From Membranipora membranacea (Eukaryota; Bryozoa; Gymnolaemata; Cheilostomatida; Membraniporidae), in the NCBI GenBank assembly GCA_914767715.1, contig OU612066.1, positions 3,973,001 to 4,037,000 of the forward strand: a DNA stretch of 64,000 nucleotides, read 5' to 3'. The notes beneath the pieces were generated by a model. That model saw nothing but the letters and a program-made list of their open reading frames with translations, did not search any database and was not told the DNA's origin. The stretch's first letter is position 1. The number at the start of each line of letters is the position of its first letter. Below are positions 1 through 12,200 of the stretch, one piece after another. The translations under genes and the position numbers were made by a program.

Positions 1-2092
1 CTGATGCCTCTGACATTACCACCTTGTCACAGTACCTATTATTGTTTTCAAGTGGCACATTTAACTAAATATGTGTGACCCTATTACTCTTTGGGTACAT
101 TCTTTCTTATTGTCTCTGCCCTGATATTTCAACCCATTGAACCAACAGTTACAATGTTTAATGGGATTATATATCCTTCTGAGGTGATGCTGTTCAGAAT
201 AAGAGTTTCTATCAACACAAGCAGATTAATATGTTAACTGGAAGGAAAACATCATTTAATCAGGTCTTGAAATTTACTAACTTTTCTGTCAATTGCTCAA
301 TTACATTAGATTATACAATTTTTATTGTTACATTGTTTATTTTGTAAACTATTAGTTCAGCTACTATAAATAATTACTTAATATAAATGTCCCATATGGG
401 CCTGCAGAACAGTATGTTCAATAACTCATACAAGATTTCTGAGAAGTATTTACTTTATAATGAAAGGACGTCATGAGAAAACCAACAGATTTGATTTCAC
501 ACTAAGAGGAGGTATTTGTATTACGACACCTACAGGTGGAAGTGGTGAAAACGCTGTATTCTTTTGTTGAACCACAAAAACACTGCGCACTTTCACAGTT
601 AGTGTCAAATCTCACAGTTTTGATTGACATTAATTGAAATGGTGGACCAGGGCCAGGGAAAAACCTGTAGTAATTAAACTAATGTAGGTGTAATTTAATC
701 ATCATTCATTTATTCAGGGGCCTCGAATAACTTGGGTGCTACAGCGGAGCGGTCAATGTAGTTGGTTTTATTTATAAATTTCATTGAATGTCAATTACTG
801 ACAAGTTTGTCACAGCATTATGGAAAGTTCATTACAAATATCATAAATTTAATTGGTTTGTTTTGTAAAATTAAAAACTGGTTTCAAGAATTTACATTTA
901 CCGACATCAATTTTCATTCAAAGGATTTACTATAGGCAAATGATGACTAAAACCTAGAAAGTTTATAGTTTCAAAAGTACATGTATCAAGGAATTCAAGC
1001 ATCGGAACGACAAGATTGTCAGGAGACTAGTCGTCACAAGAGTGGTCACCCCTCACCGTTCACAGTGAGCTTCTTACAATATAGCCATACCTATGCTGTA
1101 TGGGCAGGGAGGTTTAGATTTTAAGATTTGGCATGTGACATCAGCAATATGGTGGAGAGTCAATCTCCGGTTGGTCCACCTCTACTCGAGTTGAACACAC
1201 TCTTGTTAATCAAACAGGAGCACACCTTCCTGGATTATTAGACTCTTCTGAAAGGCAATGAATGAATATAACCAATCTTGCCACAATGAATCTGTGTAAT
1301 GATGCTGGTGAAGCGAAACCTGTGTTTGCAGGGAAGGTGGGATATACCTCCCTGTTTGCATACGATGTCATGTTGAGAAATTGATTTGTAGGAGTTGTGT
1401 GCACTGACCAAAAGTGGAGGTAACTACTAATATGTAAACCGTGCTGATACCCTTATGAAGGAAATCAAGGAGGACGCATAGGAAGTTGTGCATAATAAAA
1501 ACCTAGAAGGTTCATTTTCACTACAATTCAGTGTTTGAGAATCAGCCGCCCTAGTTATATTTTAGAGCGTGTAATATTCACCAGCGCATCTATCCTTGTG
1601 GACATTGTGACAGCATAATCTATCTGAGAGGTTATAATGAATTTCTGAAAGGTAAGGGAAATAAGAGCTAGTCGGAGCAGGTGGTTTTTCTCTCTTTCTA
1701 CAAAGCAGGCAGCTTATAAAATTTTGATAGCTTTTTATCTTTCAGAAATCAAGATCTAGGAGGGGAGAAAACTAACATTAACTAACTTATTTAATATATC
1801 CTAGAAATTAATTGTTTGTGCACATGATTGGACAAAATGAAGCCTCGAAAGACGTAAGAAAAAGAAGTCATAATAATAAATAAATGGACAGAAAAGATGC
1901 TCAAGAAAGAATCTTGTCGTTTAGCGCATCACTATGAGCTTAGTCTGCCATACTCGACTAGTTTGACTGTTGAGTGCGGCAGACCAGGAAGTCAAACATT
2001 CAATTGGCACTGAATATGGCATATCAAATTCTCGATGGTCTACTGGTTGTGTTGCATTACTAACACGACCAGACTATATGATATTCTGTAAC
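1..2092. other. Region without recognisable gene
   Basis: AT-rich sequence lying downstream of the thioesterase gene. I found no exon with convincing protein similarity and no clear inverted or tandem repeat. The 3' UTR of the minus-strand thioesterase should begin just below 2093. Confidence 0.6.
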
Positions 2093-3166
2093 TCATAAAC
2101 TTGTCATCTTCTCTCCAGTATATTTGGTATGTCTACCCTGGGCTACCAGACGACCTTGAGAATCGTGAAGGTCAACTGTAAGGAAAGCCAGATTCTTACC
2201 AGCCTTTAATGTTTGTGCGCTAACAGTCACTTCCTCACCAATTTGTGCAGCTCTCAGATATCTGAAAGACAGACCATCCAAAATATGAAGTTACAATTTG
2301 ATAGCCAGAGCTCGAATCTTCCATCCAAAAGAGACGGTAGGTATGCATATGATAAGATCTATATGACAAGCTGATCAGGGGAAACAAATCTATAATATAT
2401 TTCTATTGATGTGGTGGTGCTGTGGTCACCACTCAGCATAAATTTCATCATCGTTTAAATAAATATGAGAAGCTAATATTATATTATATATAACAAAACG
2501 AAAATAGTAGGTCTGACTTACGAGACACTTAGATCAACACTAACTCCAGATTCATATGGCTCAGTAGCAATAAGCGCCATAGACGAAACATTATCTACGA
2601 TTGTAGCTGTCATCCCTCCGTGTAAAGTTCCGTATCGATTAGTGTGTTCTTCCGCAACTTTAAACTTGGCCACACAAGAACCCTCTCCAGCCGATACTAG
2701 TTCAAACTAGGAGTAAACAGAAGTAATGTTCTATACATTTTATACAACATATCAGGGCCATATACCAAAAAAGAAGGTCAGGCAGTATATATCAATATTC
2801 CTAGTCACTACAGTATCTTATTCTCTGTAGCACCCTTCAAGTTTGAGAGCTTCATCTTCCAAGGGAAGAGAAAAGATAAGGTACCCAACTGTAGCGCAAG
2901 TACTAAGCTATATTTTATTAAACCTCAACAGTTGAATTCTCAACATATTTGGTTAGAAGAGCAACAACTTGAATATAAAGAGAGATGGTCAGGGTCATCA
3001 ACACACAGGGGTGGCTTCATGCTGCCGGGCCCGGCCATGAAAAGGTTGTACTTGAGAAAGCCTTGAAACACCACTGGGATCTTACCTTTTTCAGATTCGT
3101 CTCAAAACATTTACCACTTTTTGTCATAAAATCCCATATTTGCTTAATAGCCTGCTTCGGTGGCAT
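2093..3166 (-). CDS. ACOT13: Acyl-CoA thioesterase 13 (THEM2-like hotdog thioesterase), three exons
   Basis: Exons (minus strand) are 3166-3086, 2706-2522 and 2261-2093, with GT-AG introns and lengths of 81, 185 and 169 nt that keep one frame for 144 residues; human ACOT13 is about 140. The product is a single hotdog-fold thioesterase that hydrolyses medium- and long-chain acyl-CoA to free fatty acid and CoA, acting as a tetramer in mitochondria or cytosol. The family signature EEHTNRYGTLHGGMTATIVD is present. Asn50, the HGG loop at 56-58 and Asp65 fall on the same residue numbers as the human catalytic residues. The C-terminal strand GRLVAQGRHTKY also matches the family. The ATG at 3166 gives a short N-terminal helix as in the family, and no targeting peptide is visible. 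Its neighbour NAP1 is divergently oriented, 6 kb away. All key residues are intact. Confidence 0.95.
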
Positions 3167-3371
3167 TGCACAGATTACCTGGACTTCAATGTATTCCTAA
3201 GCCTGCAATAAATATCTCATGCATTAAAACATGAACGGAATCCTGATAAATGTTAACCAAAAATACTAAACATTATTGGCAACATGGAAAATGACATTTT
3301 TTTTATAGATACACACACACATCACAAGTGTGGTCTAATTATTTATTATTGTTTCAATTAAATATCAATAA

Positions 3372-3690
3372 GGCCACACCAAATTAATGTCTTGATCTAG
3401 ATGACGAGGAAGAAGGAATTTTGGAGGAGGGAGGAGGTATATTATTTTTCATTTTATGCCAAAATACTAGAGGAGGCTGGAGGGAATTCCATTTTATTGT
3501 TTTATTTTTGGCAATTATGGAGAGGACGCTGGAAGGAAGTTCATTTTATCACACATTTTGTGTTATTTTTACAATAATTTAGAGAATGATCAGCTGGAGG
3601 CTGGAGGTAATTTTAGTTTATTTCTATGATCCAGATAATATTTTAGAGGAGGGAGGTAAATCTAGATCAAGACATCAATTTGGTGTGGCC
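3372..3690. mobile_element. PIF/Harbinger-like MITE (319 bp)
   Basis: The ends are inverted repeats of about 30 bp that match at all but one position, beginning GGCCACACCAAATT at 3372 and ending with its complement at 3690. Both sides are flanked by the 3-bp direct repeat TAA (3369-3371 and 3691-3693). A TIR starting GGCC together with a TWA duplication is typical of PIF/Harbinger non-autonomous elements. The inside is GA-rich with repeated GGAGGCTGGAGG-like units and has no coding capacity. Confidence 0.85.
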
Positions 3691-4107
3691 TAAATGAATA
3701 CAAAGGAGTAATTAATATCTATATATCAGACTTAATCAGATCTGAGAGTGGTTGGACAGAAGGGACAATTACTGGTTGTCAGTAGAGGATAGAAGATAAA
3801 TGTAAGGGGACATTTTAAGATAGACTCCTTGTCCAATGAGCCAGATCAATTACTGATCATATCTTTTGTAATAAGAAAGCAACTGCCAGAGGCGAACCCG
3901 ACAACCGGTGAATTTTCCTGTCAACCCCTATCATGACCACCGCACTAAAAACTGCTTTGCATGTGTATGTACATATGATAACGGCTGTGGCGGTTAATAC
4001 TGGACATTGGGAAATAATTTCAGGCCTCCAGACCCCATGATGATGGGCTCCGGATCACTCCATGGCCCCCTTAGACTTTGATGCCTTTAATATGCCAATC
4101 AATGTCA

Positions 4108-4141
4108 AGTATCAACCACCCATGAACGGGTGGTTGATACT
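4108..4141. repeat. Perfect 14-bp hairpin
   Basis: The arms AGTATCAACCACCC and GGGTGGTTGATACT are perfectly complementary around a 6-nt loop. Short GCCA/TGGC complements lie further out, so this may be a remnant of a larger palindromic element. Confidence 0.8.
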
Positions 4142-4439
4142 GGCATTTACGTAGTCAGTCCCAGGCCATAGGTCCATGGCTCACTCACAACAATTTGTGT
4201 GAGTCCAATAGAATATGTGTGTTAAGCAGAGTAATCTCAATGTAGTTCATTGATTGGGTTACTGATTGGCCATCTTCTTCCTACTAACTATTGTATTTAT
4301 TTGAAATACTGGTAAAGCTGATGTATTTCGTTTTTTCGTACCGAGTAATGCTCAACTTCAATTTCTGAGCATGTGCCAGTCCGCATCCGTTAATTGTTCC
4401 AGGTCGGCTAGGGTGAATGGCCCGCGACAGCCAAGTCAG

Positions 4440-4500
4440 GTAATATTAGACAAACAGTGCTCCCGGTTTCTAGCACTGAGTCACGCACTGAGCTATCCAT
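4440..4500 (-). pseudogene. tRNA-derived 5' fragment
   Basis: Read on the minus strand, the segment contains a box A-like TAGCTCAGTGCGTGA, as at the start of a tRNA gene. No matching box B follows at tRNA distance. It is probably a decayed tRNA-derived repeat piece. Confidence 0.4.
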
Positions 4501-5314
4501 GAACCCTTTCAGTCAACTATACCTAGACAAAAGCCATTAAAAACCACAGGTCTAGTGAAAGTCGAGAGGGTATGACTATGAGATTGCTTGGTAACAGCTC
4601 CCCCGATGACTCTTGCTTTGCCCTTAGTATGTCGTGGTAGTCAGCTCGCTACAACCTGCTAATCATCGCTCACAAACTCTTGTAACACTATCGTTCTGTG
4701 TAATATGACTGTACCATATATATTACTAGTATCGCTGCTGTGGAGCCTAGACGCATATCACGATCAAGGAGCGCCCGCCGCCCACCAGTGATTAAAGAAC
4801 GCAAGAACGCTTGCCCTGGCCTATGTTTTCTGCTATTGCAAAAACAGGTAGGGGGTAGCTAACCTCTCTGAGCAAGTTGCAAAATAATTTTTTCTTGAAG
4901 TTTAGCTTAAATAATAATATTATTCATTGATGTTTACATTATACAGCAACAACATGATAATTTGTGTGCATTCAGTCCAAATACAGCCACCCTAGTGTCC
5001 TTGACATGTTATAACTCTTTGTTTACAGAGACAAAAAAGAAAGCACGTGGACAAATTTCCCGCGGAAAAAGCAGGACAAAATCTGGTAGAAAGCTATCTC
5101 GTTTACTTTTTGAAAACCTTAGTGGTGGCAGTAGCTGAAAATCTCATCACTGCAAAGAACTCAGAGGAATAGAAGATATCAGTGAGTACAATGAGTGGTG
5201 AACCAATCAAATGAAGGATAATCAATCAAAATAATGTAGATAATTTATTGTCATTTAATATTTCTTCTTATTTTATTATTTATTATTATCTAAAAAATAT
5301 ATTATTTTAATGGT

Positions 5315-5355
5315 AAGGAGTAACAGAACTGGACATTGGCAAACTGTTACTCCTT
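5315..5355. repeat. 12-bp stem hairpin
   Basis: AAGGAGTAACAG and CTGTTACTCCTT are perfect complements around a 17-nt loop. The 3' arm shares CTGTTACTCCTTG with a second palindrome at 31101-31130. Confidence 0.75.
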
Positions 5356-5837
5356 GCTGCAGTGACAACAACAGTTGAGTTAGAGTCACATTATTGGCCC
5401 CTTCGCCTTATTATATGCCTTTAATTAATACATACTGGACAGACATTGATTGAATTGAACATTGGCAAAGTAAAGACATGTAAGTCTCAGTGAGTGTCCC
5501 ATGAGTCGCAACAAGTCAAGACAAGTGTAACAACAATACCTACTTAGCCTACCTACAGCAAATAATCAGTGGGTGCAGTAACTGCCAACCAAGAATTGGT
5601 TATGCACTGGACTGGTGGTAAATACAGTGAATAATAAGGAATAGTTTTAGCTCCTCCTTCCTTGGCGTATCATAGACACTTTGGGCTACTAATGTACAGT
5701 CAGTAATAGAGTGTTAGCATTATCTTTCTGAACAAATCATCATTGCATTGTTAGTTACTTACACCAACGCTTGCTTACTCACATTCACTGCATCGTCAAC
5801 TCAACCATCCATAGGACTGCCGCAGTTCCTGATTTTG

Positions 5838-6029
5838 AGCTGTGGGTGGGAAGGATGGAAGCTCTATTTGCTTTGCAGTTGGCAATCAACTCTGAACATG
5901 AACTTTTTACTGCCAAAGTTGGATCATTTATCATACCCGAAACACTTTCGTATTGGTTGGGTCATGTTCAGAGTTGATTGCCAACACACCTGCAAAGCAT
6001 ATAGAGCTTCCATCCTTCCCACCCCAAGC
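5838..6029. repeat. Long near-perfect fold-back (arms about 65 bp)
   Basis: The left arm (about 5838-5902) and right arm (about 5962-6029) are inverted copies that differ by a 3-nt insertion and a few substitutions. They surround a loop of about 60 nt. Such a structure could be a MITE remnant or the source of a hairpin RNA. No TIR/TSD pair was identified. Short ORFs over the arms are by-products of the duplication. Confidence 0.8.
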
Positions 6030-7079
6030 CCATTACTTTACTAAACAACATCCTACTCCCAACTTAGGTACTAAAGTAAAGTACTATATGTCAAAAGAAT
6101 ATAATAAATCAATACTCACTGTCAAATCAATGCTAGGAAGGGGAGTATAAAATCTAACCACACCTTATCTTATCTGATCAAAACATGATTATAACAGATG
6201 AGGCTTACCTTTGTGTATCAAATCAAAGCTCTAATATTTACTGAAGAAGTAGAGGTGGGACCTCTAGTCTATGTTGTAAATACTAATTGAACAGGCTGAC
6301 CTGGGACAGGTAGCTATCCACTTTTATTACCAGTATGGGTAACTCCTAACCTAGCCTGATTACAGGTTAGGGGTTCACTAATGAATGGTAAAGTTCAAGC
6401 TACTGAGCTGTGACACACTGAGAACCTGAACTAGAAGGGGTGCCCCACAGTATGAGTACCACTTAGCCTAAGTGATTGAGTGAATTATCTGCAGTGATCC
6501 TTTCAAAGAGTAATTGTGGTGATTAAGTGATCTTTCCAAGTATGATTGCAGTCATTGAGCGATCCTTTCTACGTATGATTGTAGTGTTCAAGAAATCCTT
6601 GCATTTTAATAGGACTTCCCAAATCCTTTTAATTACAATCCATTGGTTCTCCAAGAGTGAGTTTTAAGGCAAGGTAAATAATCCAGAGAAGAGACTGTTG
6701 ACCGTTTTGTTTCCGTGTATTTCAGTGTTTAATAAATCTGATATGGTGCCTTTTATATCGGCGAATCTGAAGCACACAATAGGGCCGAAAAAATATACCC
6801 TAATATTCACAGGGTTTGAGTGAGCTACTGCGGCAATATAAAGGAAAAGGTTTATGTAGCGTGTATACATCATAAAAGTGTAAAATAGTCCAATAATAGG
6901 GTATGATAGTAATATGCATAGATCGCTAGGAGGTATTAAATAAAAAATAAAGGGGTCACAACTTTGTCATGCTATTCAAATTCTACCTACATGCCAGAGC
7001 TTTACTTGGTACTTAACTTTTACCTTACCTGTAACTACCACTAACTACCACGAACTCTTATATATATATAGAAAGTATA

Positions 7080-7130
7080 AGTTTAGAAGGTTGTGGGTTC
7101 GAATCCCATCGCAGACCAATGACTGGTGGG
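7080..7130 (+). pseudogene. tRNA 3'-half-like sequence (possible SINE head)
   Basis: GGTTCGAATCC at about 7096-7106 is a perfect Pol III box B in a T-arm context, followed by an acceptor-like end. No box A lies upstream, so it is a truncated tRNA-derived sequence and not a functional tRNA. The flanking bases resemble the tRNA-like segment at 49369-49451. Confidence 0.5.
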
Positions 7131-9213
7131 GTTTGGTTGGTCCCAAGGTGTGTTTCCACCTGCCAAGCGATATGGTGGAGCAATGGCAGCAACTAATATC
7201 TCACCGCCCGTCCTTCAGGATGTGTCTAATTGTAAGACCAACTGATTTTGATCAATCAGGAACTAATTGAAAAGCCAAATGAGCGATTATTTTCAGCAAA
7301 GATAAAGTGATAATTTTCTCTAATTGTATAATACTTATTGGGTCATCTTAGTTTGTGTATGACTGGGGATGCATTTCATGAGGTCGGAAATGATTCTTCG
7401 CTTGTGCTGAAACCAATTTTAAATCGATGGCAGGTCTAAAACATGAAGACTATATTGTCTCTAGGCGGTTCTAAGCTATATAGTGAGAGCTAATAAAAAT
7501 TGAATACCTCAAAAATCTTGCATAGATTCCCTGATATGAAATTAGTATTTTTAGCAACAATACGGAATTTTCAGAGGTCACAGTGACTCAACTTTGAGAG
7601 GTTTGAACCATAGGCTTATGTTAAGTCTCTTGGACAGTCCTTTGTCAATACAATATTATTTTAAAATTGTAAAAAGTAAACCAGAGTATTTTGAACTCTC
7701 CTCCGAAGGAAGGAATTCCAGGATTTGGCTGAGATCATAAATACTGTACTCAGGATGGGTGTTATTGAAACTATCCCGATCAGGAAGGGAGGGGAGAGAA
7801 ACCCAGATTTTGCAGTAGTCTTCAAAATCATTCAACTAAAATCACTGCCAAATGAATCTGTAGCTGCTTTCGTACACATTGGTTTACATAGCCATCTAGC
7901 CTGTCTGTCTAACCCATAATATATTATTCACCATTCTTATTGTCTGATGCATGCATAGATAGCAGGCAAAATATGAAAGTCCCAAACTACACTCTGGTTT
8001 GGGGAGTAATACAAGCATACACTACAACCATAACCTCACCACTTACCTTCATAGAATATTTTCAATTTCCCTGATCATTTATTCTCTCTGACTCTCACTC
8101 GCTTAAGCTCCCTCTGGATATCCTACTAATAAAATACAGTTGGTTGATACACATCTGATGAGCAGGAGTTTTTAGATTTGAATTCTATAACAGATTTGAC
8201 AGCAAATCAAAATAGAACAATGAGATGTCACCAGGGAGAATTCCCTCTGGTGTCACTAACTTTATTTCGTTACTACTCTCGAGTTATCAGCTCCTGACAG
8301 TTCTGGGAGGACAACTTCCTAATCGAAAAAACTCATCTGATGTCATACTCATTTACTGCAATAATGATGGAAATTTGGCTATTATTCAGCACTAAGTGTT
8401 ATAAAACTAAAGCTATAAAAAAACCACTTGCCTAGCTTCCTGTCAAAAATTAAAGCTGAGGGCACATCCAAACAGATTAAACATGAAATCAAAATTAGGA
8501 ACCTTCCTTTCTCCTGACAATGAGGCCACTTTTTATCACATGGTCTAAGGATCTGGAAAATCTGGAAGACCATTGGCTAATTTTTATGAATCTATGTGTC
8601 TTTACTAGATTATTTCTAGAAACTCTTTAGAAAGATACTTACGTTATATTGTATCATTTTAATTATCAGTTATTATTGTGAATTGTGTAACACACACACA
8701 ACAAGACACTGGTCAAAACATTCGTAACCAACACATATATAACCTGATTGTGGCAGCGTCATACATTCCATACAAAGCACTTTTGATATTTATGTATATC
8801 TACATCTTTGTTGTACCTTCATCATAATGGGCTGGAGTTGTCTGTATTTGATGTTGTGACTTTATGTCGATCAATCTGAATTGTAATATCTTGCAATTAC
8901 TAAGTAATAAAATGTTATAGACATTTTATGTACAAATTAAAGAACTAATTGACCTTATACACGATATATACTAGTCTAGCAATGATTGCTCTAGGATTTA
9001 CTTATTGTACTTTGTATGTCAATCATCAGATTATGATTATATAGTGCTGCAGAACAGTCCGCTGGCTTACTGCTGAGACTATTGTAACTCTACTGTAACA
9101 CCGCTGTACCGCTGTGTAATATTACCTGATACCACCCGAGTATCTGCAGGTCACTCAGAAGTTTAGATTTCGTTGTCTATTTACAGACTCACAGACTTTC
9201 TCCTTCTTATCAA

Positions 9214-12200
9214 ATGGTTGCCGACAAAAAGATGAGCGATGAAGTGTAAGTATAAATATACTCCCACTATGTTTTTGATTAGTTTACATTTTATGCAAAA
9301 TTCATGTTATTGTAATAAAATGCACTGTGTAATCATCGATAATTAACTGATAGATCAACATGTAACTAAGCTGTCCATCTGCTTGTGTTATATCTGGGTT
9401 TGTGATGGAATTCATTATGGTTTGTATAAATAACGGAGGTTTGTAATGACATCAAATCCTTGGTTTGTCTACTAATGAGGTAGGCTAAGTATGTTTACAA
9501 AACATTGATTTCTCACTAAATGTATCTACAATGAATTTCACTCAGTTTTGTTATAAACTGTTCGTAAATTTGTTTCTTGCGATTCATAACATTCATAACC
9601 AGTCTATGGGTTCTAATTAGAACACTCAAACACCGAAGGATAATGCAGAACAAACATTGCTGCCTTTTATTTCCGAATGCTTATGCATGTATTCAATCAT
9701 GAATAAATCATGTAAAAATCCAACCTTTTATTATGTGCACAAAGTGTGTACAAAGCCTGACCTAAGATTAGATTGCGGCATTTAGCTTCTCATTGTCACA
9801 AGGGTAAACAGGGCTCGCTTTCTCCGCTCCGCAGCTCATATTTCCACACCTCGGATTTACATACTGATAAATTATTGTTGCTGCCAAAGACTAATCTAAT
9901 AACTCTGATTCAACTTCTGGTGTAGCGCTGCTGACTTGTCAGACTTTTAATTTACACTTTGAATCTTGTATTCAATATAAGCTGATTCGTCTGAGAAATA
10001 TTGACAGTCTGATTGGATAAGCTGATAAGTAGATATCATAAGATCTCCAATATCGTGCTAAAATGGAAAATCGAGTTGCCATAAGCTCTCATAATGACAA
10101 ATTTACTTCTAAGAAAGCGTCTCAGGAGAGTTCTGTTTGGAGTAGAATTAAAAGTCAGCTTATTCGTCCGCTAGACAACAAAGAGCGCGGCATCAGCAGG
10201 AAAGTGAGCACGCCACTGATTTATATCGCTCCAGCGCCTGACTCTGGAGATAAACGTGAGATGAATGGAAATCAAGGATATTATCGTAAGAAGAGTGAGG
10301 TGATGGATAGATCACATCTACGAGCTGAACGATCTGAGCGGTCAGCCAGTGATACACGTCGACTTAGTAAATCAGAACAAACTCTAAATCGTCTACTGAG
10401 AGATCAGCTACAGCTGGCATACAGTGATCATCAGAATAACATGAGAAATGCTCAGTCATTCGCTGCCTTACAGCAACTGAGGAAATCACAACCCCGCCTA
10501 GAACTATCTCCCTCTCCATCACCTTCAAGAGGTACCAGCCCTCATAGAAGGGGTAAATCTCGAAATCGCAGTCCTACCAATCAGAATCACCGCACACACT
10601 CGCCTCTAGCTGCTAAAATGAGTGATGGGTGGTCCAGTGGATCTGAACAAAGTACAACAAGCAACAGATCTGCTCCTCCTGGATACAGACAGGCGAGAGA
10701 AAGTCACGGTCAGCTGCCTTCTGGGAAGTGTTCCCCTGCAGGACAATGCTTATCACCAGCTTCTAGATCAGCCTCACAATCACGTTCTTCACCAAACAGT
10801 CCGAGGGGATCTAACGCCGGTGTTAGTGCCTCTGATTCCAGTGAGCTTATCAAGCATGCTCATATCAATCTCCTATGGTCTTTTATACTGGATGCTATTC
10901 AGACCTCCCATGTCGAGAATTATGGTGATATTGAACCGAGAATCTGGTGGAAGAGACTCTTCCTAGTATTGAAATACAAGCACGGGAAGGGTAAGCAGAA
11001 CAGATTGTTAATCATATTCTATTTTTATGTTCTTTTTATAGAGTCACAAACGGAGAGACCAATGCTGCCGGAGATAATGGTGCTGAGCAGAGTGATGGTG
11101 AGGTCGACACGCTAATGCTAAAATATGTTTTTGATGTTCATGTGAAATACATCGATAAATATCCTTAGTGTTAATTAAGGGCGTTAACAAATTTGGTCAA
11201 TGTAAATTACATAACCATGCTAATTAATGAATTTACTATTAGAACAAGCAGAAAAATTTCATGCTCAAGCTTCAGCATTGCTTGGGCCAGCATCGACTTA
11301 GCTGCCAAGGATAAACACCTATATGTCGGCATTTTTTGTTTGTACATAAGCAGTCTGAAAATCATGTATGAAGTGGCATTCAAACAACTAATTAAGCTTC
11401 AGAGACCTGCTGCCGGAGTATTAACCTTTCTATTCAATGATTCACTGCATTCAAATCTAGTGAGTCATATTAGAGTGGAATTGTGATTCATAATACTGTA
11501 GAATTCTTATTCATCAATATCCGCTGATTCATCATGACAAATATTGGTTTTCCATAAATATTAAATTTGATTAAAAACTATTTTTCAATTTCGTTTCAGC
11601 AAAAGCCAAGAGCATTGCAGGACAGTTGATGGGGAATCCAATGGTGCTGGCAGCTATCCAAAATAAGCTGAGCGGAATGGTGGGCGGCTCATCTGGTTAT
11701 GTTCAGAGGTAGCTGAGGTTATAATAAGACCAGTTAGCTTGTGATGAACTTTGTAATTGTACTCAGATAATAGACTGAGAATGTTTGGATACATTGTGCA
11801 AATGTGTAAAGCTCACAATTGAAAATACTTTCTCACTGTGTAAATTGCTGCCGCAACTATGGAGTTAATTCTAATCATACCCCAGTGGTTATTTTTATCA
11901 TCCCAGATGTTACTTTGTGTTGCCATATATTACAAATGTACATAGTAATTAGCGCTCCTGATACAGACATCGGGCACCAGACGAGGCTTGAGTGGCCGTA
12001 ACGGTGGGGGCTGCTTGATTTGGAAATGTGGCACCTCAAAACAGCTGGTGTACTCCCACTAACTAAATACTTAATTCTATAGTATCACATTTGCCAAGGC
12101 GGTAATGGCTAATTCTAAGATGTTATTATATTATACAATTATAGTTTGCCCAAGTCAGTACAGAGGCGAATCAAAGCATTGAAGAAATTACAGTTTGAAT

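Larger units (their letters stand above)
3694..9213. other. Intergenic region between ACOT13-like and NAP1 genes
   Basis: This 5.5 kb stretch between two divergently transcribed genes should contain both promoters. I see no convincing exon. It holds several structured repeats listed separately: a hairpin at 4108-4141, a partial tRNA-like piece near 4440-4500, a hairpin at 5315-5355, a long fold-back at 5838-6029, and a tRNA 3'-half at 7080-7130. The short ORFs in it look random. Confidence 0.6.

Noticed and set aside
10622-10966. 114-codon ORF in a second frame of the Ser/Arg-rich exon
   Set aside because: A shadow frame of the longer, better supported exon that starts at 10063.
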